From Nomia melanderi (Eukaryota; Arthropoda; Insecta; Hymenoptera; Halictidae): DNA of 64,000 bases. Shown here piece after piece: positions 24,211-36,812 of this stretch. A model generated the notes under the pieces. The model saw only the letters and a list, made by a program, of their open reading frames with translations. It was not told where the DNA came from and ran no database searches. Made by a program: the position numbers and the translations under genes. The DNA lies in contig NC_135001.1 in assembly GCF_051020985.1 (NCBI RefSeq), positions 23,243,896 to 23,307,895 on the forward strand, written 5' to 3'. Position 1 is the first letter of the stretch. Each line of letters begins with the position of its first letter.

Positions 24211-25594
24211 CCGCTCTTTGCTCTTCGCTCGCCGAAAACAGCACACGCAAGCAAAACGTTGGACGTGCATGCACTATACTTATCCCTGGCAAAAAGTATT
24301 CAATCAAATTCGTTGACACGATTAATAAAAGGATCATTTATTCGGACAACGTTAACCCGAACACGTCATTTCAAACGATCGATGTTTCATTTCTGGCTAG
24401 AAACGGAGTTTCCCAACCGGGGGATGTGTTTTTGTCAAACGATTAATCTCTACAACGACAATGGCACGTATGTGTACGTACATTTAACTGCAATTCATTA
24501 GCGAAACTCGGTAATATGTGTAAATATTGTTGTTTTAAGTATATTTATAATTATTATTTCCGTTCTCCTTTGGTTAAGTCCTTGTACACTTGATTTGTAG
24601 GCGTAACGTGCGTTTACTTTGTATAGTTTCGTATTATCTTCCGTTCCGAAAGTATACAAACGATAAGGGCCATTAGATTATTTTCTTTCACGACACTGGA
24701 CGATTGAACACCACTCACTGCTTCACTTTCTTATATTTTCTCCTGCAAATAAATACACACATTTACTTCTATATTAATAGTTTACTGAGATACAAATGAG
24801 TCTTTCATTCTGCTTCCGTTTTTACCGTTGGGAACATTTTCTGTAACGAATGCGGAAGATTTACTTACCAGGGACGTTTAATTCGTTTGATTAAATACTA
24901 TTTGCCAGAAGGTGTACTGCCAAATTTTTGCTAATTCGACGAGGAAACGATGAGAATCAGAAATTCGTGGAACGTGACAGTCGCGTACGATAGGCGACTT
25001 GTCACGCAGCTCGCGTGAAAACGAGTTTCTAAGTGAAAGTGGTAATTAGGAGATTATTTCTAGGTTATGATATTTCAAGTATCGATGAACATTGAAAATC
25101 TGTTTCATAAAACTACATGTTACTGCGTTCGTTATACACGTTTCAAGAGAAGTGTATAAACAGTTATCCTAGTACGAAACTTAAACGAATAATAACAAAG
25201 TTAACGAATTGTTTATTCAAACATTCGTTCGTACCTTTATATTTGTAATCGATCATGACCTGTAATGAAATTTGTGGGTACAGGCAGGCGATTACAAGCT
25301 GTATAAAATTCACCAGAATGATTTCTACAGATTATCGAAAACAATTGAAAAGCTGTTTAAACGAAAGCACTTTTCAGTCAGCGATAACTTCCGATTACTA
25401 CTCACAGAATTCTGTCATGTTCGTGATTAGATGTCCGATCTTTTTATAACGCTCTAGAGAAAACCTTAACAGCCGACTGTCGATTTTGAAAATTTCAAAA
25501 TCTGGAAATTCTGGACTTCTGTTCTTCCGTTCTATTATTCCATTGGAATTCTGTTCCTCCGTTTTTTGTCTTTGAATGGTACTCTCCAAATAAC

Positions 25595-25798
25595 GTGTAT
25601 TTTCTATCATACCACGATGTGACTCTGATTCACTTATGAGAATAAAAGGAATGATTAAAATATTATTGTTTTTTTCTATAATGCCCAAATTGTAAGAGCC
25701 CAAAAACACTTTTTAAAATGCAATATGAAATAATAAAAAAATATCAGTAAAAACTTCAAATGTGACTCAAAGTCACATCATGGTCCGATTAGGGTTAA
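25595..25798. mobile_element. TTAA MITE, family F, left end truncated
   Basis: The right end reads CGATTAGGGTTAA with the adjacent palindrome ATGTGACTCAAAGTCACAT. The interior ATAAAAGGAATGATTAAAAT matches (opposite orientation) the copy at 33251-33720. The right TTAA is shared with the following family D element. Confidence 0.75.
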
Positions 25799-25993
25799 CC
25801 CTTTGTAGTTGAAGATATTTTGAAACGTACAAAACCTTCAATAGATGAAACTAAATTATACATCAATTGCCTAATTAATAGAAAAAAAGGAAAATAAGTG
25901 CTGATTTCTAGCTGTTCGAGTAATAAAATCATTTATTCGCGATTTAGTCTTCCAAATACCAAATTTCCTCTCGCCGAAATGTCGAAGGGTTAA
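25795..25993. mobile_element. TTAA MITE, family D (complete)
   Basis: This 199-bp element starts TTAACCCTTTGTAGTTG and ends GTCGAAGGGTTAA. Similar copies lie at 17467 and 38230. It follows family F with a single shared TTAA. Confidence 0.75.
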
Positions 25994-26489
25994 AATTCAT
26001 TTCTCTCTTCCACCGAGAAGCCACGAAGGCGTCTCGTTCCTAGATATATACCACACCGCGCACAGAGTTCCAATCGAAAGCAGATTTTTCCGTCCGATCC
26101 TCTCTTTGTCAGTAAAACTCTCGAGGATACGGGAACTGCTATTGCCGGGATAATCGTGTCACGGCGCGGCGATGTCGCGTTAACCAGATCCTCGTTAAAT
26201 TCGTCAATTACCGGGGGAATTGACGGGGGACCCGCGACCGCGGCGCCGTCGGTTCCTTTAGGCGGTTCCTCCGCGAAAGTGGGACACCAGGCACGTGTGG
26301 GATACGCGTGAGAGCCGGTGTTTGGAAAACCTCTGGAAATTTCGACCGCGAAATAATAGTCGGCCGGGAAACTTGGGCTGACAGGAAACGTCAGCCGGCT
26401 GAAGGGCACTTTCTCTAGAGCGGCTTTGAACGTCGGAGGGAACTAGTTCTTGAGTCTGGTAGTGTGAGTAGCGTATTTCCGGTTGGCAG

Positions 26490-26582
26490 GGGAAGCCTCT
26501 TCACCTCGCAGACGAGCTCCGTCACGGAGGCCACCAGTGACGAAATTGACATTGATATCGAGGAACCTCAGAGGGTCACCAC
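26490..26582 (+). CDS. KCNQ: KCNQ channel exon: acidic linker before helix B
   Basis: The 93-nt exon joins in phase (CG+G) to read RGSLFTSQTSSVTEATSDEI, then DIDIEEPQRVTT. The acceptor CAG is at 26487-26489 and the donor GTAAGT begins at 26583. It leaves phase 2, matched by the next exon (AC+G). It supplies a Ser/Thr-rich then acidic segment comparable to the end of the variable linker in other Kv7 channels. Splice sites, phase on both sides and coding character support it. Confidence 0.92.
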
Positions 26583-26691
26583 GTAAGTAGATTTTCCCCT
26601 ATACAGTAAGTCCGAGATAGTCTGATCGGTGCCGCAGACCGGAATTCGTTCGTCTTTTAACGCATTGCTGACAGGCGTGGCGATCGAAGCG

Positions 26692-26910
26692 TTGACACTA
26701 GAATTACCAAACAGAATGATTGGTTTTGGTTTCTTGGTTTCAAAGTTATTGATACTTTAAAGCATCGTATATTCGAAATGATTCTGAAAATAAATAGTTT
26801 CATTTGAATACTACAATGAATGTCTGAAGAAACTGAGAAGAATCTATTATTGCAATTTTTATAGGAATTACATATCAATCGTATGAAATGCTCGGTAGTT
26901 TTAGTGTTAA
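26692..26910. mobile_element. TTAA MITE, family A (complete, inverted)
   Basis: It begins TTGACACTAGAATTACC and ends CGGTAGTTTTAGTGTTAA. Interior GAAATGATTCTGAAAATAAA and CTGAAGAAACTGAGAAGAA are family A in the orientation opposite to 1-220. The first TTAA has decayed to TTGA. It is followed with one shared TTAA by family G. Confidence 0.85.
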
Positions 26911-27201
26911 CACATTGTTGACCGGCAATTTTAGAAGCTATCCTATGTCACTGATTGCTATTCCGTAATTAAATATGAAAGTGAAACAATCTAAATAAAT
27001 TTCAGTATACTTTATATAGAATGAATTGAAATGAAACTTCAGATGTATCTTTCATACAGCTTTTGATATTTTGCGTTTGCAATATTTTATATTGCTTTAC
27101 GTTTCAAAAATTGACATATCTAATACAAGTGCAAACACGAGTTAAACAATGTTTGGTCATAGAAACACGAGTTGACTCGTGACCAGTCAGCAATGTGTTA
27201 A
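26907..27201. mobile_element. TTAA MITE, family G (complete)
   Basis: This 295-bp element has TTAACACATTGTTGACCGG at the left and CCAGTCAGCAATGTGTTAA at the right. Beside the right repeat is the perfect palindrome CACGAGTTGACTCGTG. A solo left end TTAACGCATTGCTGACAGG sits at 26657-26675, upstream of the family A copy. Confidence 0.85.
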
Positions 27202-28252
27202 CATGGAAACTGCCGAGCAATCGAGTTGTCCGATGTATTAGGTCCGCAAGAGTTCTCTTCGTTTTTCGATCAGGAGGAAATAATGTTTTCGATAGAATGA
27301 TTAACGATTTTTAATGTGACGGCTGTTCCGAATTATTAAAGTTTTTTGGAAAGAAAAAGAATCTTCGGAGTATAATGATCTTATTTTAACTATTTTTGAA
27401 CTCGCGAGGAAGACTGGCTTTTATAGAGTGTTCTCGGATTGATTAAACGCTGGTATCATAATGTTATTAATAATATTAATAATCAATCCAGGAACATTTG
27501 ACGAAAGCTTGTTCTCGTACCTCTCATATATCTCAAATCGAAACTATCGAAAAACCGATAGATATTAAGTCGTGAGAATAATTTCGATACGCTCGAAGCT
27601 TGATAAAAACGTGATCAAACAATCCCGGACTTACCTTAATCAGTGCCTTCTCTTTTTTTAACGAGATCATTTCGCGACAGCTCGGAATGGGATTGGAAAA
27701 CGTGTAACGTTCGTTTTATTCATTCTCAGCAGTGAATATTTATAAGCTTCTTGGTTGACTACAATATCGTGGTCTTTGTTAAGTTCGCTTTGTGTTAAGA
27801 ATCAAATGTGCCGGTCAATGAGTAACTTTAGCCACGCCCTAATTAAAAATTAATGAACATGAGATATCTTAATTTTCTATTGTCTATTAATTATCCACTG
27901 AGTCGATAAACATTCTTGTAATATTCTTTTCATAGTTAACGAGTATCTGCAAACGCGACGGTGAATATATCAAATTCGTAGACGTATGACAGATACAAAT
28001 GATTGAAAATTTAGTATATACCGATAACATCGTTGCATCGACGTTCTCAAGTTGCCGTAACTAAATATCTCTTTTAGAACGGAAGCCGGGGGTGGGGAAG
28101 GCTTACTTATTGATCGACCCTCTTCAAATGACAAAATGAGAATTTAAAATATCTATGATCTGAATCAAGGATTCTATTCGTCACTTGGACAGTCGGACAA
28201 TTTCGATCCAGGGAATACCAGTTAAATTGAATGAATTTAAATCAAGATACAA

Positions 28253-28485
28253 TTAACCCTTAGCACTCCGGATGGTTTTGTAATCAGCAACTGCAACTAA
28301 TTTTTATATCCCTAGCAAAAATGAAAAATGCTATAACATTTCTTAGATCTTTTATTTTCCTTCTTAGTACAAAATTCGGATGTGTGGAAAATTTAATGAT
28401 TTTAGGGTAGTTTCTTTAAGATTCATTAAAATGTTTAATATTATTCCTGGTGCAATATTGGAGCCTACAGAGTTCAAAGGGTTAA
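28253..28485. mobile_element. TTAA MITE, family C (complete)
   Basis: This 233-bp element starts TTAACCCTTAGCACTCCGG and ends AGAGTTCAAAGGGTTAA. Left-end pieces of the same family lie at 2055 (CTTAGCACTTCGGATGGT), at 57561 and at 44285. Confidence 0.75.
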
Positions 28486-29689
28486 TAGGCATCTCCCATG
28501 ACTTATAATTATGTCAAACAACTGACTAATAATCTTGAAACAATAATCTTCCAATAATATTTACATTGTGTTACATAATACAATTTGCTGATTCAACGTT
28601 GTAATTACCATTGGTATTGAAGATTTCATTAAGAAATCTTTAAACATTGATAATTAACCTTCAATAGTCTGTTTAATAACCGGTAAGTGTTCAAAGGGTT
28701 AATAAACGGTACAGTGATATGTAGAGGAGTACAGAAACTGTTGAAATATATTTACTGTGTAATATTGTAAACATATATGATAAAGAATTCAACGAACGTA
28801 ACCGTTCTTCTGTTAATTTACGAAAGCTGATGATCAAAGACAATATGTGTCAAACACGAGTGAATTTCAAACGAATCGAAGACACTCGTGTAAATGTGTT
28901 ACTACCTGTTGCAAGACGTTTTAATCGGCGAGATTAAATGTCCACAATACCGAAGAAGATAATTCGAGAAACAAAGAAGACGCGTCTTCTTAATAAACAA
29001 TGTTCCGATAAGAACCGAAGAAGCAGAATGAAAGAGAACTAGTCATGTAATGAAAGTATTAATACTGGCGCAGTTAGCTCGTTTCACTTGCGAAATGCGG
29101 AGTATGAAAATGAAATGAAATCCACTTCCGTTTCAAATATTAAAAACGCTTTAATCCTCTGTAGCGTAACCTAAAAAAATACTTGACATTTTTCTTTCGA
29201 CAAGATCTCCGCTGTTATATGTTCCACGGGCATCTCTTTTACATCTTCCTATTACTATGCACGTAAAACTGTCGCTTTATTATTCGGAAACATTTAATTG
29301 CTTCCTACAGCAGCGTCCGCATTTGAGAGGATTAACTTTCCACCGAAACATTATATCAACCACATTGCGATGCGTGTTTCGAAAAATCCACTGGAATGTG
29401 ATTTAAATATTTTTCACCGTAGAAATCGTTCATTTAACGTTGCCCTCAAACATTTCCAGTTTCTGCATACCGGATGTCTGTTTCCATTTAACAGGTGCAC
29501 AATATACAAAACGCAAGTCGAAAATAGTGTTCTCCGAGTTTTCTGGGTTAATGTTGTGTTTTTATTGTTGTAAAAGTAGCGTATCCTTTCGGGGATAGCA
29601 CGAAGCAACTTTTAAAACCCACCTCTCGAAGGAATGCCCTGGGAGCTCTACTCGATTGATGTTTCTCGCTTATTTTGCGGTGAACTATT

Positions 29690-30005
29690 GGGACTCCCTC
29701 TAAATCGTTGTGCAACGTGAAATATAAGACAAATACTTCTCTCTTTGATTTTAACTGATCAAAGATAGTATTAGATAGTATAATAAACTATTATAATGTG
29801 TATATGATAAATAATTTTAGGCTCTTAATTTTAATCTTCCCTTCATTCCATTGAGACTTCCTCTAAATCGTTGTGCAACGTGAAATATAAGATAAATATT
29901 TTTCTATTTGACTTTTACTGGTGGAGAAAGGTATCACATAGTGTAAGGAACTATTATAAAGTGTATATGATAAATAATTTTGGGCTGTTAATTTTAATCG
30001 CGTCT
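29690..30005. repeat. Tandem duplication, unit 163 bp
   Basis: CTCTAAATCGTTGTGCAACG occurs at about 29699 and 29862, and TGTATATGATAAATAATTTT occurs near the end of each copy. Both copies are A/T-rich and non-coding. Confidence 0.9.
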
Positions 30006-30284
30006 TTATTCTGAGTGGAATAAATTCAGTGGCTTCCCGGAATGCCTGGAGATCCTCTTACGCAGCTTGATAAACGATATCCTTGTCAAGAGCAGTCAGC
30101 CAAATCTGTTTTTTCGAAGTCATCTGTTACCAACAGAGCCGTAATTAGCGGTTGTGCTACGTGAACATAATTCGTCGTATTTTTTCCCATTTTTTATTGC
30201 GATTTACGAGCACGAAGAAAGTAATTCCAGACGTGAAACTATTTTACTTAAATTTTATTTTACTGCATGTCTAATATTTTCTTT

Positions 30285-30500
30285 TTAACACTAGAATTAC
30301 TGTATCAATCAAAATGGTTCCAATTTGTTTCTCTCGCAATTTTTGATATCTTAAAAGCATTAAATATTTGAAATGATCTTGAAAATAAATAGTTCCATCT
30401 GAATACTATAATGAGTCTCTGAAGAAACTTGAAATAATGTATTGTTACAATTTTTACGGGGATTACATGTTAATCGTATTAAATGCTCGGTAGCTCTTTG
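30285..30500. mobile_element. TTAA MITE, family A (inverted, right end decayed)
   Basis: It begins TTAACACTAGAATTACTG. The interior GAAATGATCTTGAAAATAAA and right CTCGGTAGCTCTTTG match family A. The terminal TTAA on the right is lost. Confidence 0.8.
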
Positions 30501-31531
30501 TTTTTTATCAGTTGGGTCATCTTTTATTTTTAGTTTTTAACATTTTATATTTTCAGATTACCGTGCTATCGTATTACGTTGTATGGTATATATAATATCG
30601 CGTTATCATATTATTATATCATATCAAGAACAGCATATCCTATTATCATATTATCATATTAACACTATCACATTGTTTCATCTAACATAAGTAAGTACGC
30701 TTTCTATTAAATTTTTGCTCGACCCAATTAATCATTCAGCGTTTCTGTCTCAACGTTAATCTGCATTGGATTATAGCGAGATAACAACGAGTTTTTAATT
30801 AAAATATTTTTCTCAACATTTCATGGAACTTCAGAATTAAAACGCGTAATTATCCTTGCCGCTCAAAATGTTGTCTTTTATTTGCAGTTCCTCCGGGAAC
30901 AAACAAGCGTTCTTTAACGTATTCCTTGAACATCTGTCATGGATAGCTATGCAGATTTTGCAATTAGATTCTCCTGAGATTATTAGTGCAAAATTAAGCA
31001 GGCGCGGGACACGTCTGTTCGAACTGTCAGCTTCTAAATTAATATCAGGCAACTGTATCAAGTTAGGGGACGAATGGTGTCGGTTATTGTCGATCTGTCG
31101 ACGCAAGAATTAACAGTTCCACGTTAACAATTCTATTATACGGTTGATGGATGACAAACAGATCCATCGTTCGTAATTTACCATTAGATTTCCTTTGCAA
31201 TGACCGCGCGGCGACGATATCATGCCGCGAGGCAATTTATCTACGCTCAATCTCAAAATCATTTAATCAGCTGCAATTATGCTGCGTACATTTATAATTT
31301 ATACTTCGCCACATTTCAAGAAAATAAGAGACTTCCTTGAATCCGGTGAACTGACAGAAAATTACTAATATCTGTAGCGAGTAAAGAATGATCGAATCCT
31401 CCCAACATTTCATCCAATGAATAATAATATCAAGCGACACTATTGCATAATATAAATAACATTAGGCAATACTGAAAGCTTTGGGAATCAGTTTCCTTTA
31501 TTCTATAAATCTGAAAAGAGAATAACGTTTC

Positions 31532-31742
31532 ACCTTTAGAGTGGCAACGTCGCTGTGACGCTGAAAATTTGCCCAAAAACTGCCAGCGCCGCTCTCAGCG
31601 ACTCTTTATTTTTGATAGCGATAGTGTAATAATCAATAGAATTTTTCACATTTTCTACTATATTTATCGCTATCAAAAATAAAGAATCGCTGGCACTTTT
31701 CGGGCAAATTTCAGCGTCACAGCGACGTTGCCGGTCTAAGGA
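31532..31742. mobile_element. Foldback element with long inverted repeats
   Basis: The left arm, from CCTTTAGAGTGGCAACGTCG, is the inverted copy of a right arm ending CGACGTTGCCGGTCTAAGG. The arms also share GCTGTGACGCTGAAA and TTATTTTTGATAGCGATA. The arms occupy about 85-95 bp each, around a loop of about 30 bp. It does not belong to the TTAA families. It may be a MITE of another superfamily. Confidence 0.88.
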
Positions 31743-32759
31743 TTAATCGAGTTCCATGTTCTATCAGTCACCATTAACCTTTCCCTAATCCGTCGAAGCA
31801 CCGACCGTTCGTTAAAGGTATCCCACGATTCCAGTAATCGCCGGTCACATTAACAAATTGATTGGCAAATTAATGCGACGATAAAACTGGTCGTTCTTGC
31901 TGCGTGAGGTAATTCCGCCGAATCAATTCCGCCGGTACACTCCGGGCCCAATAAATAACAATGTGCGTCGCATTTAATTAACGCCCGATATTTACAATAT
32001 TCCCGGCAAAGTTGCCTTAATTGGGGCGGACGGTAACGTCGGGCCGATCTGCAGATACGGGAAAAAGCGATAAGGTAAAATTGAATGGCCCTCGATACCC
32101 CGCCTTCATATTTAACCGTTACACGCTTACGTACCGAAATGCCCGTGCACCGTTACCCCTTTTCTTTTCTTTTCCCTTCAAATGGCACGTCACGCGCGCT
32201 TTGATACTCAAATTACTTTAATCGTTAATTCCCTTCGAACATAAGCTGGCGAATCGTGTCCCCTTTAATCGTTGAATGCGTTATTAATTAATTAAATGTT
32301 CGATTGCCAACGATAAAATCCATCGATGAGGACAGGCGGCGGAAGATAAAATACCGTATAAATTTCTGTTGACCTTCCTTATTGAAATCCCCGTCGATAT
32401 TCATTCTTTACGTCAACTTATAACAAAGCAAGTCATTTTGTTCTACGAGGATCTAATTAACCAGTTAACTGTGTTCGACGAGTATACACGTCGTCTTAAA
32501 ACTCTTAATGGCGCTAACTTCTTCAACGATGGATTATTTATTTTTTGAGACAAACATGTAATCCTTCGTTTTCCTTTAGTTTTTCGTTAGGATATATTTT
32601 AAGTATTTGGCCTGCATTTGACAAGTATACACTGCATTATTTGATTTTATTACACGCACAATGAGAGATTTTTCAGACTTCTCACTTTTAAGTCCCACAC
32701 ATAACTGGTTAATAGAGTGATACCGATGTAATTATTTACCTTGCAATTCGTGCTCTTAG

Positions 32760-33085
32760 TTACTCGAGTTTTCAATTAGTAAAGGTAAAACGCGAGGAGC
32801 CATTCAATATCCAGCATAAACTTTCGAAAGTCTTTCAAAAAAGTTCCTCTCGAAATACCTATGAATATTAATTATTTACATTAACGTACAATAAACCAAT
32901 ACATTTTGTTCCACAACGAATATCTAATAAACCGAGTAACCCAAGTATCGTAATTACCTCGCTTAGTTGCTCGAGTTTCCAATTAGAAAAGGTAAAACGC
33001 GAGAGGGAGCTTCGGAATATCCAGCATAAATTTTCGAAAGTCTTTCAAAAAGGTTTCTCTCGAAATCCCCGTGAACATTCATTGT
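32760..33085. repeat. Tandem duplication, unit about 207 bp
   Basis: TCGAGTT, then AAGGTAAAACGCGAG, then TCGAAAGTCTTTCAAAAA occur in both copies (32764 and 32971). A third, more diverged segment with GTCATTTTGTTCTACGAGGA at about 32430 resembles ACATTTTGTTCCACAACGAA at about 32900. Confidence 0.88.
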
Positions 33086-33090
33086 TCACA

Positions 33091-33254
33091 TTAACACGTT
33101 AGCGACCAGCGTTTCGCGTTTCAGACGCCAGAACTTTATCTGGAACGAAGACAATTAAATTACCTCTGGAATGTTATCTGCATTCTATGCAAACGATTCG
33201 CTGCACTTAATAAAGCAGCGCCACTACGATGATTGCATAATGCGAACGTGTTAA
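33091..33254. mobile_element. TTAA MITE, family L
   Basis: This 164-bp element has TTAACACGTTAGCGACC at the left and GCGAACGTGTTAA at the right. A GCGTTTCGCGTTTCAGACGC palindrome-like stretch follows the left repeat. The right TTAA is shared with the family F element. Confidence 0.7.
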
Positions 33255-33720
33255 CCTTAATCGGACCACGATGTGACTTTGAGTCACGTTTGACCTTTTT
33301 CCAAAAGTTTTTCTGGACTTTGAAAATTTGGGCCCTACAAAGAAAAACAATAACATTTTCATCATTCCTTTTATTCCCATAAGTGACCGAGAGTCACATT
33401 GTGCTATGATTCGTTATAAAAACACGTGGTACAATTAAATCATTTCATTGAACAGCATTATTATTGATTGCATATTCATCCAGCTGAATGTCACCGCATC
33501 AGGTAATATTATTCATAATATAGAAAAGTTTTCAAATAATCATTTAATTCGTTATAAAAACACGTGGCAAGATTAAGGTTAAATCATTTCATTGAACAGC
33601 ATTATTAATTACATATTCATCCAGATGAATGTCACCACAGTAAGTAGTATTATTCATAATATAGAAAAGTTTTCAAATAATCATTTAATTCGTCATAAAA
33701 ACACGTGGTATTAGGGTTAA
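33251..33720. mobile_element. TTAA MITE, family F, expanded by internal repeats
   Basis: The left end reads TTAACCTTAATCGGACCACG with palindrome ATGTGACTTTGAGTCACGT. The right end reads ACACGTGGTATTAGGGTTAA. Between 33411 and 33715 there is an internal tandem array (units 138-141 bp), so the copy is about twice the length of the relatives. Confidence 0.75.
33411..33715. repeat. Tandem array inside a MITE, units 138 and 141 bp
   Basis: TCGTTATAAAAACACGTGG occurs at 33411, 33549 and (with one change) 33690. Each full unit contains ATTTCATTGAACAGCATTAT and AGAAAAGTTTTCAAATAATC. Confidence 0.92.
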
Positions 33721-34361
33721 CCTGTCGAGATATTTGTTTCGAAAAAGAATTTCCGTGTAATCGAAACAAGTGAAACGCTGCCGTCGATTTGAAACGCCTA
33801 TGTAATCTATGCAAAACGTACACGCGGCCGTGCGGAGAGGATCGCGTCGCTGCGTCGAAAATGGCCGCCCCAGCGAAGGAACGCGGCGCGAGGAAACAAA
33901 ATGGAGGGAAAGTTAAAAGAAACGTCGAAGTTCTCGAAGCCGGACGGGTTCGGTAGTATCGTCGTGCTATTTTACGCTCGCGTCGGTGTAGATAACAACG
34001 AAGAAAATCAGGCCGGAGGAAAGCGGTTGGGAGCCGCCTATATCTTCATGCAAATTACTTTCATTTTGCATGCGGAATCGATATTACCGGAGAATTTTCG
34101 TCCAGCACGTACGGTCTGCAGTAGACTCGAGAAACGTACGAGACGGCAACCTGCAACCGTATATATTCGATTCAACCGCCGGATCTCGTTAAGCGTTAGA
34201 CGCTACTCGATCTATAACGTTTCCGTAATTCGATCTGATTTTCCCCCTTTGTGACTGGACAATGTTCCAGAAATATTGGCTCGCGCGATGCGGAACGTCC
34301 GATTTCTCGATGGCCGAAAATTCCTCGTTTGTTTCGTCGGTTGTACGATGGAAAATTATAC

Positions 34362-34720
34362 TGAAGATCTTTTCCTTTGGAAGTGCATTGGAAAATGCGT
34401 ATAGTAAATGATGCGTATTTTGATTAGTTGAATCTTTGAATTGAAGTTTTCCTTTGGCTCTGAATAATACGAAGTTTCGTATTACCATGTAATGTTTTAT
34501 ATGATTAAAATTATTATTAACGTTGTACTACTCGAAAGAGGATCTGTTTCGTTGGAAGTGCACTGGAAAATGCATACAGCGAATTATGCATATTTTGGTT
34601 AGTCGAGTGTTGAAAGTGAAGAACCATTTTCCTTTGACTCCGAATAATCTGAAGTTTCGCATTACCATGTAATGTTTTGTCTGGTTAAAATTATTATTAA
34701 TATTACACTACTCGAAAGAG
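34362..34720. repeat. Tandem duplication, unit 180 bp
   Basis: GGAAGTGCAYTGGAAAATGC, then ATTACCATGTAATGTTTT (34481 and 34661) and CTACTCGAAAGAGG are present in both copies. Confidence 0.92.
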
Positions 34721-36232
34721 GTGAAGTTGCGAAGTTTATTGAGATATCTCGAGTTTCCAAAGATGAATCGTTCTGCAGAAATGAAATCCACGAATTGGAA
34801 ATTCTATTGTTCAGTAAATATGAACCAATGCATTGATTACGTTATTTTCTTTTCATGTACGATACTTTCCGATACATCTAATATTTTGACTATACACGCA
34901 GCAAAATCCCAATGATCGTCTCGATGATTCATCCGAATAATCGTCCGGCTAACTAAAACTGGAACTCTGACTAGAGTGTCCGATGACTTCACCCGGTTCC
35001 TCCCCAAATAGTAGCAGGGTTAAACTCGTGCATCAGTTTCCATAGAAGGTTGGGCGCCTCCGCAATCGCGGAACAATATTGTCGTAAACCGCAACACCGA
35101 CTGCCTTCCGGGGATTTGATCGATTTTACGTTTCGGGAAGACAGAGTAGAAAGGGAGTACAAACCGTGCCGATATTGTCATTGGTACGGCCAGTGGATGA
35201 TCGTTTCGGCGTTCTGGTTTTCGCAGCGGATGTACTTGATGTGCCATGATGCTTTCAGTACCATCGTTCCGTCATAAATTGACTAGCTAATGTTTTCATT
35301 TGTTATCGGAGTTTCCGGAGTAAAACATTTAATCGCTTCATATTTATTTATTTTTACGCTCGATTGATCTGTGGCCATTTTTCGTTTTCACTTATAATAG
35401 AATTCTCATTGCGCACCGTTACTAAGAAGAATGCTGCCACTTTATTCTCAACGTATTATAACTCTCTACAAGAATAATTATCAATTTCTCAGTTCTTTAA
35501 ATAAACATTCTCACTTGTGACATTTCTAGATTCCTCATATACAATAGACATCTTGCGCCAACAAACTATCCTTCCGCCTCTACCATAACAGGTTTTCCAT
35601 TCATTTAATACACATAAAAATCCACAATATGCCACGCCAACAAACATCAATAATAAAATGACTTACAATAACACTGCTAACACTTACAACAACAATAACC
35701 AGCGAATCGTGACGCAAACAGTTTCGAACTGGCCGTTGAACAAGAAGAACAGATAAATAGCAGAAACATTTTCGAAAAACAAATTGCAACGTGTCGCATT
35801 GTGTTCCCCGTGAACGACGGCTCGCGGTAGTGTTGTCGTCGTCGTCGTCGGCGGTGGCGGCCCGTGAAAGGCTTTTTTCCGCGAAAAGTACAGAACGTAA
35901 GTGCTTTTTTCACCGGTGCATTACTCCGCTTCGCGGACGGCCTACATTCTTTGCGACGCGCGCGGCACTCGAACCCTTAACACAAAGACACAGTCGCGAC
36001 CAGATTTCTCCTCTCCCTCTCGTTCGCGGTTGGATTCGCGACGCATCCCCTCGCGTTTCATACGCGAACACACTTTCCTCTTTCCCCCTTTTTTTTCTTA
36101 TTTCGCCACGCTCGCCGCCCCGCGCGGAACAGTTTCTCAAAGTAGCCGACCGCGAATTGTCGAGCCACTCCAATTTGGAACTATGAATTACATTTTATTG
36201 CGCGGTGCACCTACTCGGCGGTATTCATTCGG

Positions 36233-36430
36233 TTAACACGTCCAGTGCCACGTGTGCCACATGTGATGCACGGTAATTTTTCTAACAAAATATTTTTAAG
36301 GGACACATGGTCAAGAATGGCTGTATACGTTGCAAAGCACCGAAAACATCAAGAAATGAGATAAAGATATATAAAATTTAAAAAGCTTGAATATAACTTA
36401 AAATTCGATTTTTCAATGAATATAAATTAA
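36233..36430. mobile_element. TTAA MITE, family E, truncated
   Basis: It starts TTAACACGTCCAGTGCCACG with palindrome CGTGTGCCACATGTGATGCACG. The interior TACGTTGCAAAGCACCGAAA matches the inverted interior of the 9305-9538 copy. The far end is not found. Confidence 0.75.
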
Positions 36431-36586
36431 TATTCAGAAAGCTGGCCCTGCAATCTTGGGTCTTCAATCACTCTTCTTAAAAATACCTTAACCTACGCTA
36501 AATATTCTAGATACTACAATATCGATTCCCATTGTCCGATCATTCGGTTTTCCAATTATAAAATAGAAGCTTAAAGAGTTAACGCG

Positions 36587-36812
36587 TTAAGCGCCACCAG
36601 AATCTTCAACGTTTTATACACGATTTGTTCCTTCGTAGCACCGGTAAATAGGAACGATTATTAATTATTTGGCATCAGAATTCTTACATCGCAATGTTGT
36701 TAACTTATTTGCGTCATTAAAGATTTTTAGTCGACAGCAGTCATCTTGCATATTGCAATTTTCTTCGAGCAACTCAGAAGCGTCGGCCATCGGTGACCGA
36801 CACGGCATTTAA
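36587..36812. mobile_element. Probable TTAA MITE, family K, next to the helix B exon
   Basis: The left TTAAGCGCCACCAG and right CGACACGGCATTTAA are weak inverted repeats. Beside the right end is the near-palindrome GTCGGCCATCGGTGACCGAC. It ends 92 bp upstream of the exon, so it could supply part of the acceptor region. Confidence 0.5.

Larger units (their letters stand above)
23031..26489 (+). other. KCNQ: Intron between the two linker exons
   Basis: This 3.46-kb intron holds a remnant right end of a family A MITE at 23494-23527, a CpG-rich patch with a YY1-like motif at 24195-24210, a partial family F MITE joined to a family D MITE (25595-25993) and a CpG-rich stretch at about 26000-26450. 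No other gene was seen. Confidence 0.8.
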
